DNA from: CAXRGH01 sp964230195
GTDB taxonomy: Bacteria; Pseudomonadota; Gammaproteobacteria; Enterobacterales; Alteromonadaceae
NCBI GenBank assembly: GCA_964230195.1
Contig: CAXRGH010000043.1
Span: 1-6,211, forward strand
Length of the DNA stretch: 6,211 bases
Direction of reading: 5' to 3'
Part shown: in pieces, positions 1 through 6,211 of the stretch
Layout of the letters: each line of letters opens with the position of its first letter
How positions within the stretch are numbered: the first letter of the stretch is position 1
The notes under the pieces: model-generated
The model's database searches: none
Seen by the model: the letters and a program-made list of their open reading frames with translations, nothing else
What the model was told of the DNA's origin: nothing
Program-made: the position numbers and the translations under genes

Positions 1-1076
1 ATGATTACAGCGTCGATCCTGAGGGTACTATTTCAGTTATTGATGGTCTTGCAAGCGGTGAGCCTGAAGAAACCGCCGAATCGGTTACTTTCACAGCGTT
101 AAATGGTACGCAAGCTGACCTTGAAGCACAAGGTATGCACTTTCCCAATGAGAGTGGTGCAACTGTCGCTCAGGATCTAGAACCAGAGTACATTACCACT
201 ACAAATGATACGGCATACGTAACCCTGCAAGAAAACAATGGTCTTGCTATTGTCGATTTGGAAGACCTATCTGTTAGTGTTATTGGCCTAGGTGCTAAGT
301 CGTGGTCTGGGTTAGATATTGACGTCCAAGAAGACGGTGCAGTGAGCTTTGGACAATACGAAGGCCTCTACGGTGTTTATATGCCAGATAGTATTTCACA
401 CTACACCTGGAAGGACGCCACATTCTTGGTAACGGCAAACGAAGGTGATGCCCGTGAATACGGCACATTTACTGACGAGGTAAAAGTTGAAGATTTGACG
501 GCTGAAGCAGGTTCCGCGCTAGAGGCACTTCAAACCAACGGTGATGCTAATGATTTACGCGTAACGCGTTTCCTTGGTGATGCAGACGGTGACGGCGAGT
601 TTGAAGCCGCTTATGCATATGGTTCACGCTCGTTCACGATCTGGGATCAGAACGGTTTAGTCGTTTATGATTCTGGTGATGACTTTGAAAGAATCACGGC
701 ATCAATCCACGGTGCGCAATTTAATAACAATGATGATGAAAATGAAGGTGATTCACCTTCTGAAAACAAGGGACCTGAGCCAGAAGCAGTGACGGTTGGT
801 ACACTTGGTGACCGTACTTATGCATTCATTGGATTGGAGCGTATGGGTGGTATCATGGTTTATGATGTGACCAACCCATATGATGTCCAGTTCGCAGATT
901 ATGTCATTAACCGCAATTTGACTGAAGGCCTGACTAACGCAGACGTAATCGGTGATTTGGCCCCTGAAAGTTTAGTGTTTGTAGACGGGAGCAACAGCCC
1001 AACGGGTCAAGCACTACTGCTAGTTGGCAGTGAAGTCAGTGGTACAGTGACGGTCTACGAAGTTACACCAAACTAA
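1..1076 (+). CDS. Choice-of-anchor I family protein, 5'-truncated (C-terminal 357 residues)
   Basis: The frame is open from the window edge (first full codon at 3) to TAA at 1074-1076, so the signal peptide and N-terminal part are missing. The visible part begins DYSVDPEGTISVIDG. Numbering from there, other blocks I associate with choice-of-anchor I beta-propeller-like proteins are ANEGDAREY (145-153), an acidic DADGDGEFE loop (193-201) that resembles a calcium-binding loop, an Asn/Asp-rich segment HGAQFNNNDDENEGD (236-250) followed by NKGPEPEAV, and a terminal blade ending GTVTVYEV. The ATG at 135 is internal, because matching family sequence continues upstream of it. Family members are exported and held at the surface by varied C-terminal anchors. 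This one stops at TPN just after the last strand, with no PEP-CTERM, LPXTG or hydrophobic tail, so it is probably periplasmic, released or held by its missing N-terminus. The substrate is unknown. A terminator follows, separating it from the next gene. Confidence 0.88.
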   Translation, partial: DYSVDPEGTISVIDGLASGEPEETAESVTFTALNGTQADLEAQGMHFPNESGATVAQDLEPEYITTTNDTAYVTLQENNGLAIVDLEDLSVSVIGLGAKSWSGLDIDVQEDGAVSFGQYEGLYGVYMPDSISHYTWKDATFLVTANEGDAREYGTFTDEVKVEDLTAEAGSALEALQTNGDANDLRVTRFLGDADGDGEFEAAYAYGSRSFTIWDQNGLVVYDSGDDFERITASIHGAQFNNNDDENEGDSPSENKGPEPEAVTVGTLGDRTYAFIGLERMGGIMVYDVTNPYDVQFADYVINRNLTEGLTNADVIGDLAPESLVFVDGSNSPTGQALLLVGSEVSGTVTVYEVTPN

Positions 1077-1100
1077 GTCTCCCTTTCTTGTCAATTTCTA

Positions 1101-1130
1101 AAAACGGTGCCTAGGCACCGTTTTTTGTTT
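1101..1130 (+). terminator. Rho-independent terminator of the choice-of-anchor I gene
   Basis: Starting 24 bases after the stop codon, 1101-1124 is a perfect palindrome with half-site AAAACGGTGCCT. It gives a stem of about 10 bp with a CTAG loop, followed by T-rich 1121-1130 (TTTTTTGTTT). The A-run on the left arm means it could also act on the - strand, although no - strand gene lies to its right. It separates the upstream gene from the KAS III-prsK-prsR block. Confidence 0.88.
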
Positions 1131-1252
1131 CATGACTTTTTCTCCACAAAACGCTAAGCTAGGGCAAAGTACCATAGAGTATCAGCTGAATTGTGAAACA
1201 CTCCCTGGTGGAACAACGGCTACGTGGTTGACGTTAAAGAAAGAGTTCATTT
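1131..1252. other. Non-coding leader upstream of the KAS III gene
   Basis: These 122 bases between the terminator and the KAS III start should hold the promoter of the three-gene block. I found no convincing sigma-70 box pair and no good -24/-12 sigma-54 site. A TTGACG at 1228-1233 has its best-spaced partner over the start codon, which is incompatible with the ribosome-binding site there. No hairpin or riboswitch fold is obvious by eye. Confidence 0.4.
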
Positions 1253-2377
1253 ATGTCTCAACAAATTGTGATCAGTGGTGTCGGATTATGGACACCCGAA
1301 TTTTCTATATCTAATGAAGAACTAGTAGACAGTTATAATGCCTATGCTGACTACTACAACGAAGCAAATAAAGCCAAAATAGAGTCCGGTGAGATAGCGG
1401 CTAAGCCCCATTCGAGTGCCGAGTTTATTGAGAAAGCATCGGGCATCAAGAGTCGTTACATATACCGTAAAGAGGGCGCATTGGATGTAGATAGAATGCG
1501 TCCTGTCATCGCTGAACGCAGTGATGATGAGTTATCCCATCAAGCCGAAATCGCGGTGGATGCTGCGAAAAGAGCGATGAAAGCGGCGAATAAAAGTGCC
1601 GACCAAATTGACGCAGTAATCGTTTCATGTGCCTACACGCAGCGTTCTTACCCTGCCATTGCGATTGAAGTACAACATGAACTTGGTATTGAAGGGTTTG
1701 GGTTCGACATGCTGGTTGCGTGTTCTGCCGCAACATTTGGTATGCATCGCGCTTACGAGATGATCGCAGCGGGTAACGCAAAATGTGTCTTAGTTATTAA
1801 TCCTGAACTAGTATCACCTCAAGTCAACTATACCGATCGCGATAGCCATTTCATTTTTGGGGATGTCGCGACGGCGACGGTTCTAGAAACCGCAGAGACG
1901 GCAAATTCAGAGCATATTTACGATGTGTTAAGTACCAAAGCGGTGACTAAGTATTCAAGCAACATCCGCTCTAATTTTGGCTACATGAGTCATGCGACTG
2001 ATGCCGACCCTTATGGACCTGACAAATTGTTTCACCAAGCAGGCAGAAAAGTCTTCAAGGAAGTCTGTCCCATGGCGGCACAACATATTAGTGACCATTT
2101 GACTCAGCACGATTATGCGCCGGCGGATGTCACTCGATGGTGGTTGCATCAAGCAAATATCAACATGAATACCTTGATTGCCAAGCGTTTGCTGGGACGC
2201 GAAGCAACAGCCGAGGAAGCGCCTATCGTGTTAGACAGATATGCTAATACGGCCTCGGCAGGCTCAATCATAGCTTTCGCACATCATCATGAAGACTTAA
2301 CGTCAGGTGATCTTGGTGTGATATGCTCATTCGGTGCAGGTTACTCGATTGGTAGTTTAGTGATTAAAAAACGCTAG
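1253..2377 (+). CDS. Beta-ketoacyl-ACP synthase III (long FabH-like KAS III)
   Basis: This is a cytoplasmic thiolase-fold enzyme expected to condense an acyl-CoA (or other acyl primer) with malonyl-ACP in fatty-acid or related acyl-chain synthesis. The Cys-His-Asn triad is visible: Cys157 in ACSAATFG, His299 in LHQANIN and Asn332 in ANTASAGSI. Other family marks are SGIKSRYI (63-70), FIFGDVATA (200-208) and a C-terminal FGAGYSIG (360-367). At 374 residues it is longer than housekeeping FabH (about 317). The extra length is largely an N-terminal insertion around residues 27-55, before the GIKSR motif, which places it in a separate long KAS III group common in gammaproteobacteria. ATG 1253 is the first start after an in-frame TAA at 1235 and has a purine-rich AAAGAAAGAG at 1236-1245. 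It ends 39 bases before prsK on the same strand, so co-transcription is likely. The primer is unknown; a pathway-specific or salvage role is as plausible as primary fatty-acid initiation. Confidence 0.9.
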   Translation: MSQQIVISGVGLWTPEFSISNEELVDSYNAYADYYNEANKAKIESGEIAAKPHSSAEFIEKASGIKSRYIYRKEGALDVDRMRPVIAERSDDELSHQAEIAVDAAKRAMKAANKSADQIDAVIVSCAYTQRSYPAIAIEVQHELGIEGFGFDMLVACSAATFGMHRAYEMIAAGNAKCVLVINPELVSPQVNYTDRDSHFIFGDVATATVLETAETANSEHIYDVLSTKAVTKYSSNIRSNFGYMSHATDADPYGPDKLFHQAGRKVFKEVCPMAAQHISDHLTQHDYAPADVTRWWLHQANINMNTLIAKRLLGREATAEEAPIVLDRYANTASAGSIIAFAHHHEDLTSGDLGVICSFGAGYSIGSLVIKKR

Positions 2378-2416
2378 ATAAGCCGAGCAGTTTGAGAATA
2401 AGGACGGCAAAAAAGG

Positions 2417-4444
2417 ATGGTTTCAGATATTGGTTACGCCCTCAATGGAGGGGCTTACCTTATTCTCTTACTGTTGCTATTCACGGTTAGAAAATCGGGA
2501 TTAGCTAAGCATCTGTTAGTGTTAGCGTCACTGACGACTATGCTCTGGTCATTCGGGCACGTAACACTGCTAACGGGTGACTTAAGTGTTGATTACATCG
2601 TATCGGCTGATGCGGTAAAGCAGTTTGTGTGGTTGTTGTTTATCGCGGGTTGTTTACAACAAAACTTTACCGATTTGTGGCAAGTCATCAGACGTCCCGC
2701 TACCTTGTTCATCCTGTCGGTCCCAACGGCGACCTTCGTTCTTCCTCACTTCTTTTATATCAGTGGCACATGGCTGTATTTGATGCATACGGTTCTCGCA
2801 CTTGAAGTGTTGATCTTATTGGAAGTGGTCTATCGGCAAGCTGGCGAGCAAAAATGGGCAATCAAGCCGTTAGTGTTGTACTTAGGTGCAACGAATCTGC
2901 TCGAATTTGTGACCTATGCCAACGCTACTATGGTCAATTCGGTTGAACCTGCCTATGTGGCTGCTCGTGGCTATGTTTATCTCTTTTTGTTACCCCTACT
3001 TGTCATTGCGATTCGGCGCATTAGCCACTGGGGTATCGATATCTTTATCTCTCGAGATGTCGTACTGCACAGTTCGTTGTTGATGGTCGCGGGAGCGTAC
3101 TTGTTTGTTATGGCCCTGATTGGTTATGCCATTAACTTTATTGGAGGAAGTTGGGGATTAACCGTACAAGTGGTATTGGTTGCATTGTCTCTCGTACTGC
3201 TCATTGCGGTCTTCATGTCTAGCGCGTTTCGCACGAAAATTAAAGTCTTTATCACTAAGCATTTCTTTGCGAATCAGTACGATTACCGCATTGAGTGGGT
3301 CGCATTGACACAGGCTTTGGCATCATCACCCAACAACCTAAACGATGTTTACAACAATGCATTGAAAGGTCTGCTAAACGCTGTGGACTATGAGTCTGGT
3401 GTTATTGTTAAATTACAAGGTAACCAAGTTACCCCAGTTTGCTTACACAACCATCAACCGATCAACGACCATGACATCAGCATCGTGAGACAATTGTCGA
3501 TGTTTTGTAGCGACAATCATTGGTTGATTGATATTGACGCGTACAAATCTAAGCCCTTTGATTATGACGGGTTACAGCTAGATAGAAATGATATCGATGA
3601 GGCGAGTTTTCAGCTCGCTATTCCGTTTTTTCTTCAAGATAAATTATGGGGTTTTGCGTTACTCACCGCTACGTCGACCGACCGGATTACGTTGAATTGG
3701 GAAGTGCGAGATTATCTCAATGCCGTTTCCGAGCAGGTTTCTACTTATGTACATCATTATGAGGCCGCACAAGCGGTAGCAGAAAATGCCCAGTTTGCTG
3801 CGTTCAACAGAATGTCGGCATTTGTCTTACACGATTTAAAAAATGTGTTGGCACAAATTGATTTAATATTAAGCAATGCACAACAACACAAACACAATCC
3901 TGAGTTTATTGATGACACCTTTGAAACCTTAGAACATACTAAGGCTAGAATGGACAAAATGCTGAGGCAGCTGACTGAGAAAAAAGCCGTAGAATCTGGG
4001 GCGGAGTCAGTCAACCAGCTTAGTCATTTGATTCAATCAGTTATCGAGCAGCGCTGCATGAGCTTTTTGCCAGTACCAACGATGGAAGTGGTAGATGAAA
4101 CTGACGTGGTTGTTGACCACGATAAGCTGAGTAATGTGATTTATCATTTGGTCAGCAATGCGCAACAAGCAACACAAGATACTGGCATGGTGAGGATTGT
4201 TTTAGATCGCGAACCAGGCAGTGACTATCAAACAGTAAAGATTATCGACAATGGTTGTGGGATGGATGCGGCCTTTATTGCTAACCGATTGTTTAAGCCT
4301 TTTGATACAACAAAAGGTAACGCGGGGATGGGCATAGGGGCGTACGATGCCAAAAACTATATGACGTCGATAGGCGGACAATTAGGCGTTCAAAGTAGTG
4401 TAGGGGAAGGCACCGAGTTTACGCTGCATTTTCCCATCAATTAA
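2417..4444 (+). CDS. prsK: XrtA/PEP-CTERM system histidine kinase PrsK
   Basis: This is the sensor kinase of the two-component system associated with XrtA exosortase and exopolysaccharide loci. Residues 8-268 carry about eight or nine hydrophobic helices, among them 10-24, 67-80, 117-138, 182-199, 216-242 and 247-268. A GAF-like cytoplasmic region spans roughly 285-445. The phosphoacceptor box is FVLHDLKN with His472. The ATPase domain shows the N-box HLVSNAQQAT (Asn581), G1 box DNGCGMD (611-617), F-box LFKPFDTTKG (625-634) and G2 box around GMGIGAYDAKN (637-647). The HDLKN box, membrane-GAF-kinase order and 675-residue length match PrsK, and prsR follows. ATG 2417 is the first start after an in-frame TAA at 2399. 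TAAGGA at 2399-2404 is the more plausible ribosome-binding site, since AAAAAAGG at 2409-2416 abuts the ATG. The ligand is unknown. The gap to prsR is 35 bases. Confidence 0.94.
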   Translation: MVSDIGYALNGGAYLILLLLLFTVRKSGLAKHLLVLASLTTMLWSFGHVTLLTGDLSVDYIVSADAVKQFVWLLFIAGCLQQNFTDLWQVIRRPATLFILSVPTATFVLPHFFYISGTWLYLMHTVLALEVLILLEVVYRQAGEQKWAIKPLVLYLGATNLLEFVTYANATMVNSVEPAYVAARGYVYLFLLPLLVIAIRRISHWGIDIFISRDVVLHSSLLMVAGAYLFVMALIGYAINFIGGSWGLTVQVVLVALSLVLLIAVFMSSAFRTKIKVFITKHFFANQYDYRIEWVALTQALASSPNNLNDVYNNALKGLLNAVDYESGVIVKLQGNQVTPVCLHNHQPINDHDISIVRQLSMFCSDNHWLIDIDAYKSKPFDYDGLQLDRNDIDEASFQLAIPFFLQDKLWGFALLTATSTDRITLNWEVRDYLNAVSEQVSTYVHHYEAAQAVAENAQFAAFNRMSAFVLHDLKNVLAQIDLILSNAQQHKHNPEFIDDTFETLEHTKARMDKMLRQLTEKKAVESGAESVNQLSHLIQSVIEQRCMSFLPVPTMEVVDETDVVVDHDKLSNVIYHLVSNAQQATQDTGMVRIVLDREPGSDYQTVKIIDNGCGMDAAFIANRLFKPFDTTKGNAGMGIGAYDAKNYMTSIGGQLGVQSSVGEGTEFTLHFPIN

Positions 4445-4479
4445 TTAAAAAGAGACGCCAGTAACTTGGAAAAAACGGA

Positions 4480-5841
4480 ATGACCGACACAATTTTGATT
4501 GTTGACGATGACTTGGGTATTCAAAAGCAACTCAAGTGGAGTTTTACTGATTACGAGCTCGTATTTGCAGAAGACAGACAATCTGCAATCGCTCAACTTC
4601 GTCGCCACGAACCTAAGGTAGTGACGCTTGATTTGGGACTTCCCCCGGATCCTGCCAATGCTTCAGAGGGCTTAAAAACCTTAGAAGAAATCATTGCACT
4701 TGCCCCGCGTACTAAAGTGATCGTTGTTACCGGTAACAACGACAAAGCGAATGCATTAAGAGCAATTGACCTTGGCGCGTACGATTTCTATCAAAAACCC
4801 ATTGATGTAGACACAATCAAGCTATTGGTCAATCGTGCGTTGAATCTCGCCAAACTCGAAAACGAAAACCGACTGTTATCACAAGCTAACCCGGGAATGG
4901 GTCGTATCATCGGTAATAGTGATTCGATTCAAGCGGTTATGCGTAAAGCCGAAAAAATAGCCAATACCGATATTAGTACTCTGCTTTTAGGTGAAAGTGG
5001 TACGGGTAAGGAAGTATTTGCACGGTCTATTCATGAGCACAGCCCCAGAAAAGACAAACCTTTCGTCGCTATTAACTGTGCATCGATTCCCGAAAACTTA
5101 CTCGAAAGTGAGCTATTTGGATACGAAAAAGGGGCGTTTACCGGAGCGAATAAAACCACGCTGGGGAAAATAGAGCACGCTCAAGGGGGAACCTTATTCT
5201 TAGATGAAATTGGAGATATGCCATTAGGTCTTCAGGCTAAAATGCTCCGCTTCTTGCAAGAGCGAATAATCGAGCGGGTTGGCGGGAGACAAGAAATTCC
5301 GGTTGATATCAGAGTTATCTGTGCAACTCACCGAGACATCCCCACCATGGTCGCTGAAGAATCGTTCCGTGAAGATTTGTATTACCGTATTGGTGAAATA
5401 CCGATTCATATCCCGCCTCTGCGCGATAGAGAGCAAGATATTATTCTGTTGGCTCGAACCTTCCTCAATCAATACCGAGAAGAATTCAACGCCAAGGCGA
5501 AAACCTTCAGTGAAAGTGCAATCAATGCAATGTTGGGGCATAAGTGGCCCGGTAACATTCGCGAGCTGCAAAATAAATTGAAATCCGCCGTTATCATGGC
5601 TGAAGGAACCGTCGTTCAAGCTGAGGATTTGGGGCTGTTTGCCAGTGATGATGTGTTGGAAACAGAAAACCTCAACTTACGGGAAGTTCGCGAAAAAGCC
5701 GAATCTCGAGCGATTCGAAAAGCGTATCAATCGGCCAACAAAAATATGTCTAAAACAGCAGAATTATTGGGTGTGACTCGACCGACGCTATATTCTCTGA
5801 TTGATAAATACCATATGGAAGACATCAAAACAGGCGTATAA
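4480..5841 (+). CDS. prsR: PEP-CTERM-box response regulator transcription factor PrsR (sigma-54 activator)
   Basis: This is an NtrC-type response regulator that, once phosphorylated by PrsK, should remodel sigma-54 RNA polymerase at promoters of PEP-CTERM protein and exopolysaccharide genes. The receiver domain (about 1-120) has the acidic pair Asp9/Asp10, phosphoacceptor Asp51 in TLDLGLPP, Thr84 and Lys106 in YQKP. The AAA+ domain (about 143-375) has Walker A GESGTGKE (171-178), the sigma-54 contact loop GAFTGA (218-223), Walker B LFLDEIGD (239-246), arginine-finger region FREDLYYRI (296-304) and WPGNIRELQ (356-364). A Fis-type helix-turn-helix occupies about 420-442 (MSKTAELLGVTRPTLYSLI). 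All key residues are intact at 453 aa, so the protein should be functional. ATG 4480 is the first start after an in-frame TAA at 4462, with TTGGA at 4466-4470 as probable ribosome-binding site. The RpoN-dependent targets are not in this window. Confidence 0.95.
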   Translation: MTDTILIVDDDLGIQKQLKWSFTDYELVFAEDRQSAIAQLRRHEPKVVTLDLGLPPDPANASEGLKTLEEIIALAPRTKVIVVTGNNDKANALRAIDLGAYDFYQKPIDVDTIKLLVNRALNLAKLENENRLLSQANPGMGRIIGNSDSIQAVMRKAEKIANTDISTLLLGESGTGKEVFARSIHEHSPRKDKPFVAINCASIPENLLESELFGYEKGAFTGANKTTLGKIEHAQGGTLFLDEIGDMPLGLQAKMLRFLQERIIERVGGRQEIPVDIRVICATHRDIPTMVAEESFREDLYYRIGEIPIHIPPLRDREQDIILLARTFLNQYREEFNAKAKTFSESAINAMLGHKWPGNIRELQNKLKSAVIMAEGTVVQAEDLGLFASDDVLETENLNLREVREKAESRAIRKAYQSANKNMSKTAELLGVTRPTLYSLIDKYHMEDIKTGV

Positions 5842-5854
5842 CCGTCCTTTTGGT

Positions 5855-5901
5855 TTTGGCGAGTTTGCTATTTCACTGACGACCGAAATAGACTCGCCAA
5901 A
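5855..5901. terminator. Bipartite hairpin between convergent prsR and RHH gene, possible bidirectional terminator
   Basis: TTTGGCGAGT (5855-5864) pairs perfectly with ACTCGCCAAA (5892-5901). Inside it CTATTTC (5868-5874) pairs with GAAATAG (5885-5891). This gives about 17 bp of stem with a 3-base bulge (5865-5867) and a 10-base loop. It lies 13 bases after the prsR stop and covers the stop codon (5868-5870) and last codons of the - strand gene. There is no tight U-run: on the + strand the nearest is TTTTT a few bases beyond the stem, after ATTGCCA. Terminator function is therefore probable rather than certain. Mutual termination or protection of the two 3' ends is the natural role at a convergent junction. 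Confidence 0.55.
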
Positions 5902-6140
5902 TTGCCATTTTTCAATTGTTGCTCGACAAGAATACGAATGATCCTCGATTTTGATATCCCCGTTATTGATGACAATTTCGATAGGGATGCAATCGTGTCT
6001 TGGTTGAGTGAAAAGGTTGCGTGTTTCGCCTTATTTTCACGAAGACATGCTGGCCCCTCAATAATGGACAGTGCAACGGGATCTTGAAGGAATTCAGGCA
6101 AACCTTCGCCCAGTGAATACGCCAGTGCACCGTCGATGAA
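5868..6140 (-). CDS. Ribbon-helix-helix (CopG-like) protein, 5' end lost at palindrome centre
   Basis: The - strand frame ends at TAG 5868-5870 and gives 90 unique residues before the sequence mirrors itself at 6140. The C-terminal half fits a ribbon-helix-helix fold: a beta strand HATFSLN, helix DTIASLSKLSSIT, the turn GISKS and helix RIIRILVEQQLKNG. Such proteins are dimeric DNA-binding regulators, often antitoxins or autorepressors. The N-terminal side (FIDGALAYSLGEGLPEFLQDPV) reads like natural protein across the TTG at 6101, so that TTG is probably not the true start, and no in-frame ATG exists. Upstream of 6140 the frame continues only into the mirrored arm and meets TGA at 6165-6167, so the real start is missing. 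It converges on prsR with a 26-base gap. No toxin partner is visible, because any upstream gene would lie beyond the break. Confidence 0.6.
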   Translation of the reverse strand, partial: FIDGALAYSLGEGLPEFLQDPVALSIIEGPACLRENKAKHATFSLNQDTIASLSKLSSITGISKSRIIRILVEQQLKNGNLASLFRSSVK

Positions 6141-6211
6141 TTCATCGACGGTGCACTGGCGTATTCACTGGGCGAAGGTTTGCCTGAATTCCTTCAAGAT
6201 CCCGTTGCACT
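6070..6211. repeat. 142-bp perfect palindrome at the window end (probable fold-back)
   Basis: Bases 6070-6140 and 6141-6211 are exact reverse complements, 71 bases each, with no mismatch and no spacer. The centre is the GAATTC at 6138-6143, within a short self-complementary core GTCGATGAATTCATCGAC. The left arm is in-frame coding sequence of the ribbon-helix-helix gene, and the right arm is that same coding sequence in mirror image. The repeat stops exactly at the last base of the window. This pattern fits a fold-back chimera or assembly artefact at a contig end better than a biological element. A covalently closed hairpin DNA end would look the same. Confidence 0.95.

Noticed and set aside
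1..102. A short + strand frame beginning with ATG at base 1, looking like a hydrophobic leader.
   Set aside because: It overlaps the choice-of-anchor I frame (first codon at 3), which continues with recognisable family sequence. The ATG at the window edge is coincidental.
1206..1221. TGG-N10-GC spacing resembling a sigma-54 -24/-12 promoter upstream of KAS III.
   Set aside because: Only the GG and GC cores match. The CAC and TT parts of the consensus are absent, so it is likely chance.
1228..1256. TTGACG with TTATGT 17 bases later, as a sigma-70 promoter.
   Set aside because: The -10 box would overlap the KAS III ATG, and transcripts would lack the ribosome-binding site that is clearly present.
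1132..1314. A 60-codon + strand frame across the leader and KAS III start.
   Set aside because: It has no recognisable protein features and overlaps the well-supported KAS III start in another frame.
5902..6087. A + strand frame opposite the ribbon-helix-helix gene.
   Set aside because: It is antisense to a frame with a clear protein-fold pattern, with no family resemblance or ribosome-binding site of its own.
5963..6145. A second - strand frame crossing the palindrome centre.
   Set aside because: Its start lies in mirrored sequence and its translation is unremarkable. It is a shadow of the RHH frame.
6070..6211. The palindrome read as an insertion-sequence end or integron-type recombination site.
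   Set aside because: There is no transposase, target duplication or integrase motif, and the left arm is ordinary coding sequence of the adjacent gene.

Overview
This looks like the chromosome of a marine gammaproteobacterium, most likely Alteromonadales (an Alteromonas/Glaciecola/Shewanella-like lineage). The basis is protein style, recognised from memory: a choice-of-anchor I surface protein, a long KAS III enzyme of the kind seen in these bacteria, and the PrsK/PrsR pair that accompanies the XrtA exosortase (PEP-CTERM) system. The genus cannot be fixed from the window.

Layout, left to right. (1) Positions 1-1076 hold the 3' part of a large exported choice-of-anchor I protein whose start lies outside the window. 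It ends at a perfect 24-bp palindromic terminator (1101-1130). (2) Positions 1131-1252 are a short non-coding leader in which I see no convincing promoter. (3) Positions 1253-5841 hold three genes on the + strand with gaps of 39 and 35 bases: a 374-residue beta-ketoacyl-ACP synthase III, the membrane histidine kinase PrsK (675 aa) and the sigma-54-dependent response regulator PrsR (453 aa). Spacing suggests one operon. (4) Positions 5842-5867 are a convergent gap with a bipartite hairpin that runs into the next gene's 3' end. (5) Positions 5868-6140 hold, on the - strand, the C-terminal part of a small ribbon-helix-helix protein. (6) The last 142 bases (6070-6211) are a perfect zero-spacer inverted repeat that ends with the window and breaks the ribbon-helix-helix gene. 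It is most simply a fold-back artefact at a contig end.

How the genes fit together. PrsK should sense an unknown membrane or cytoplasmic cue through its multi-helix N-terminus and GAF-like region, then phosphorylate PrsR at Asp51. PrsR should then activate sigma-54 promoters of PEP-CTERM/exopolysaccharide genes located elsewhere, since no exosortase, PEP-CTERM protein or convincing -24/-12 promoter is in this window. The KAS III gene directly upstream could be a co-transcribed lipid-metabolism gene or an unrelated neighbour. That linkage is the most biologically interesting question here; I found no wholly new system.
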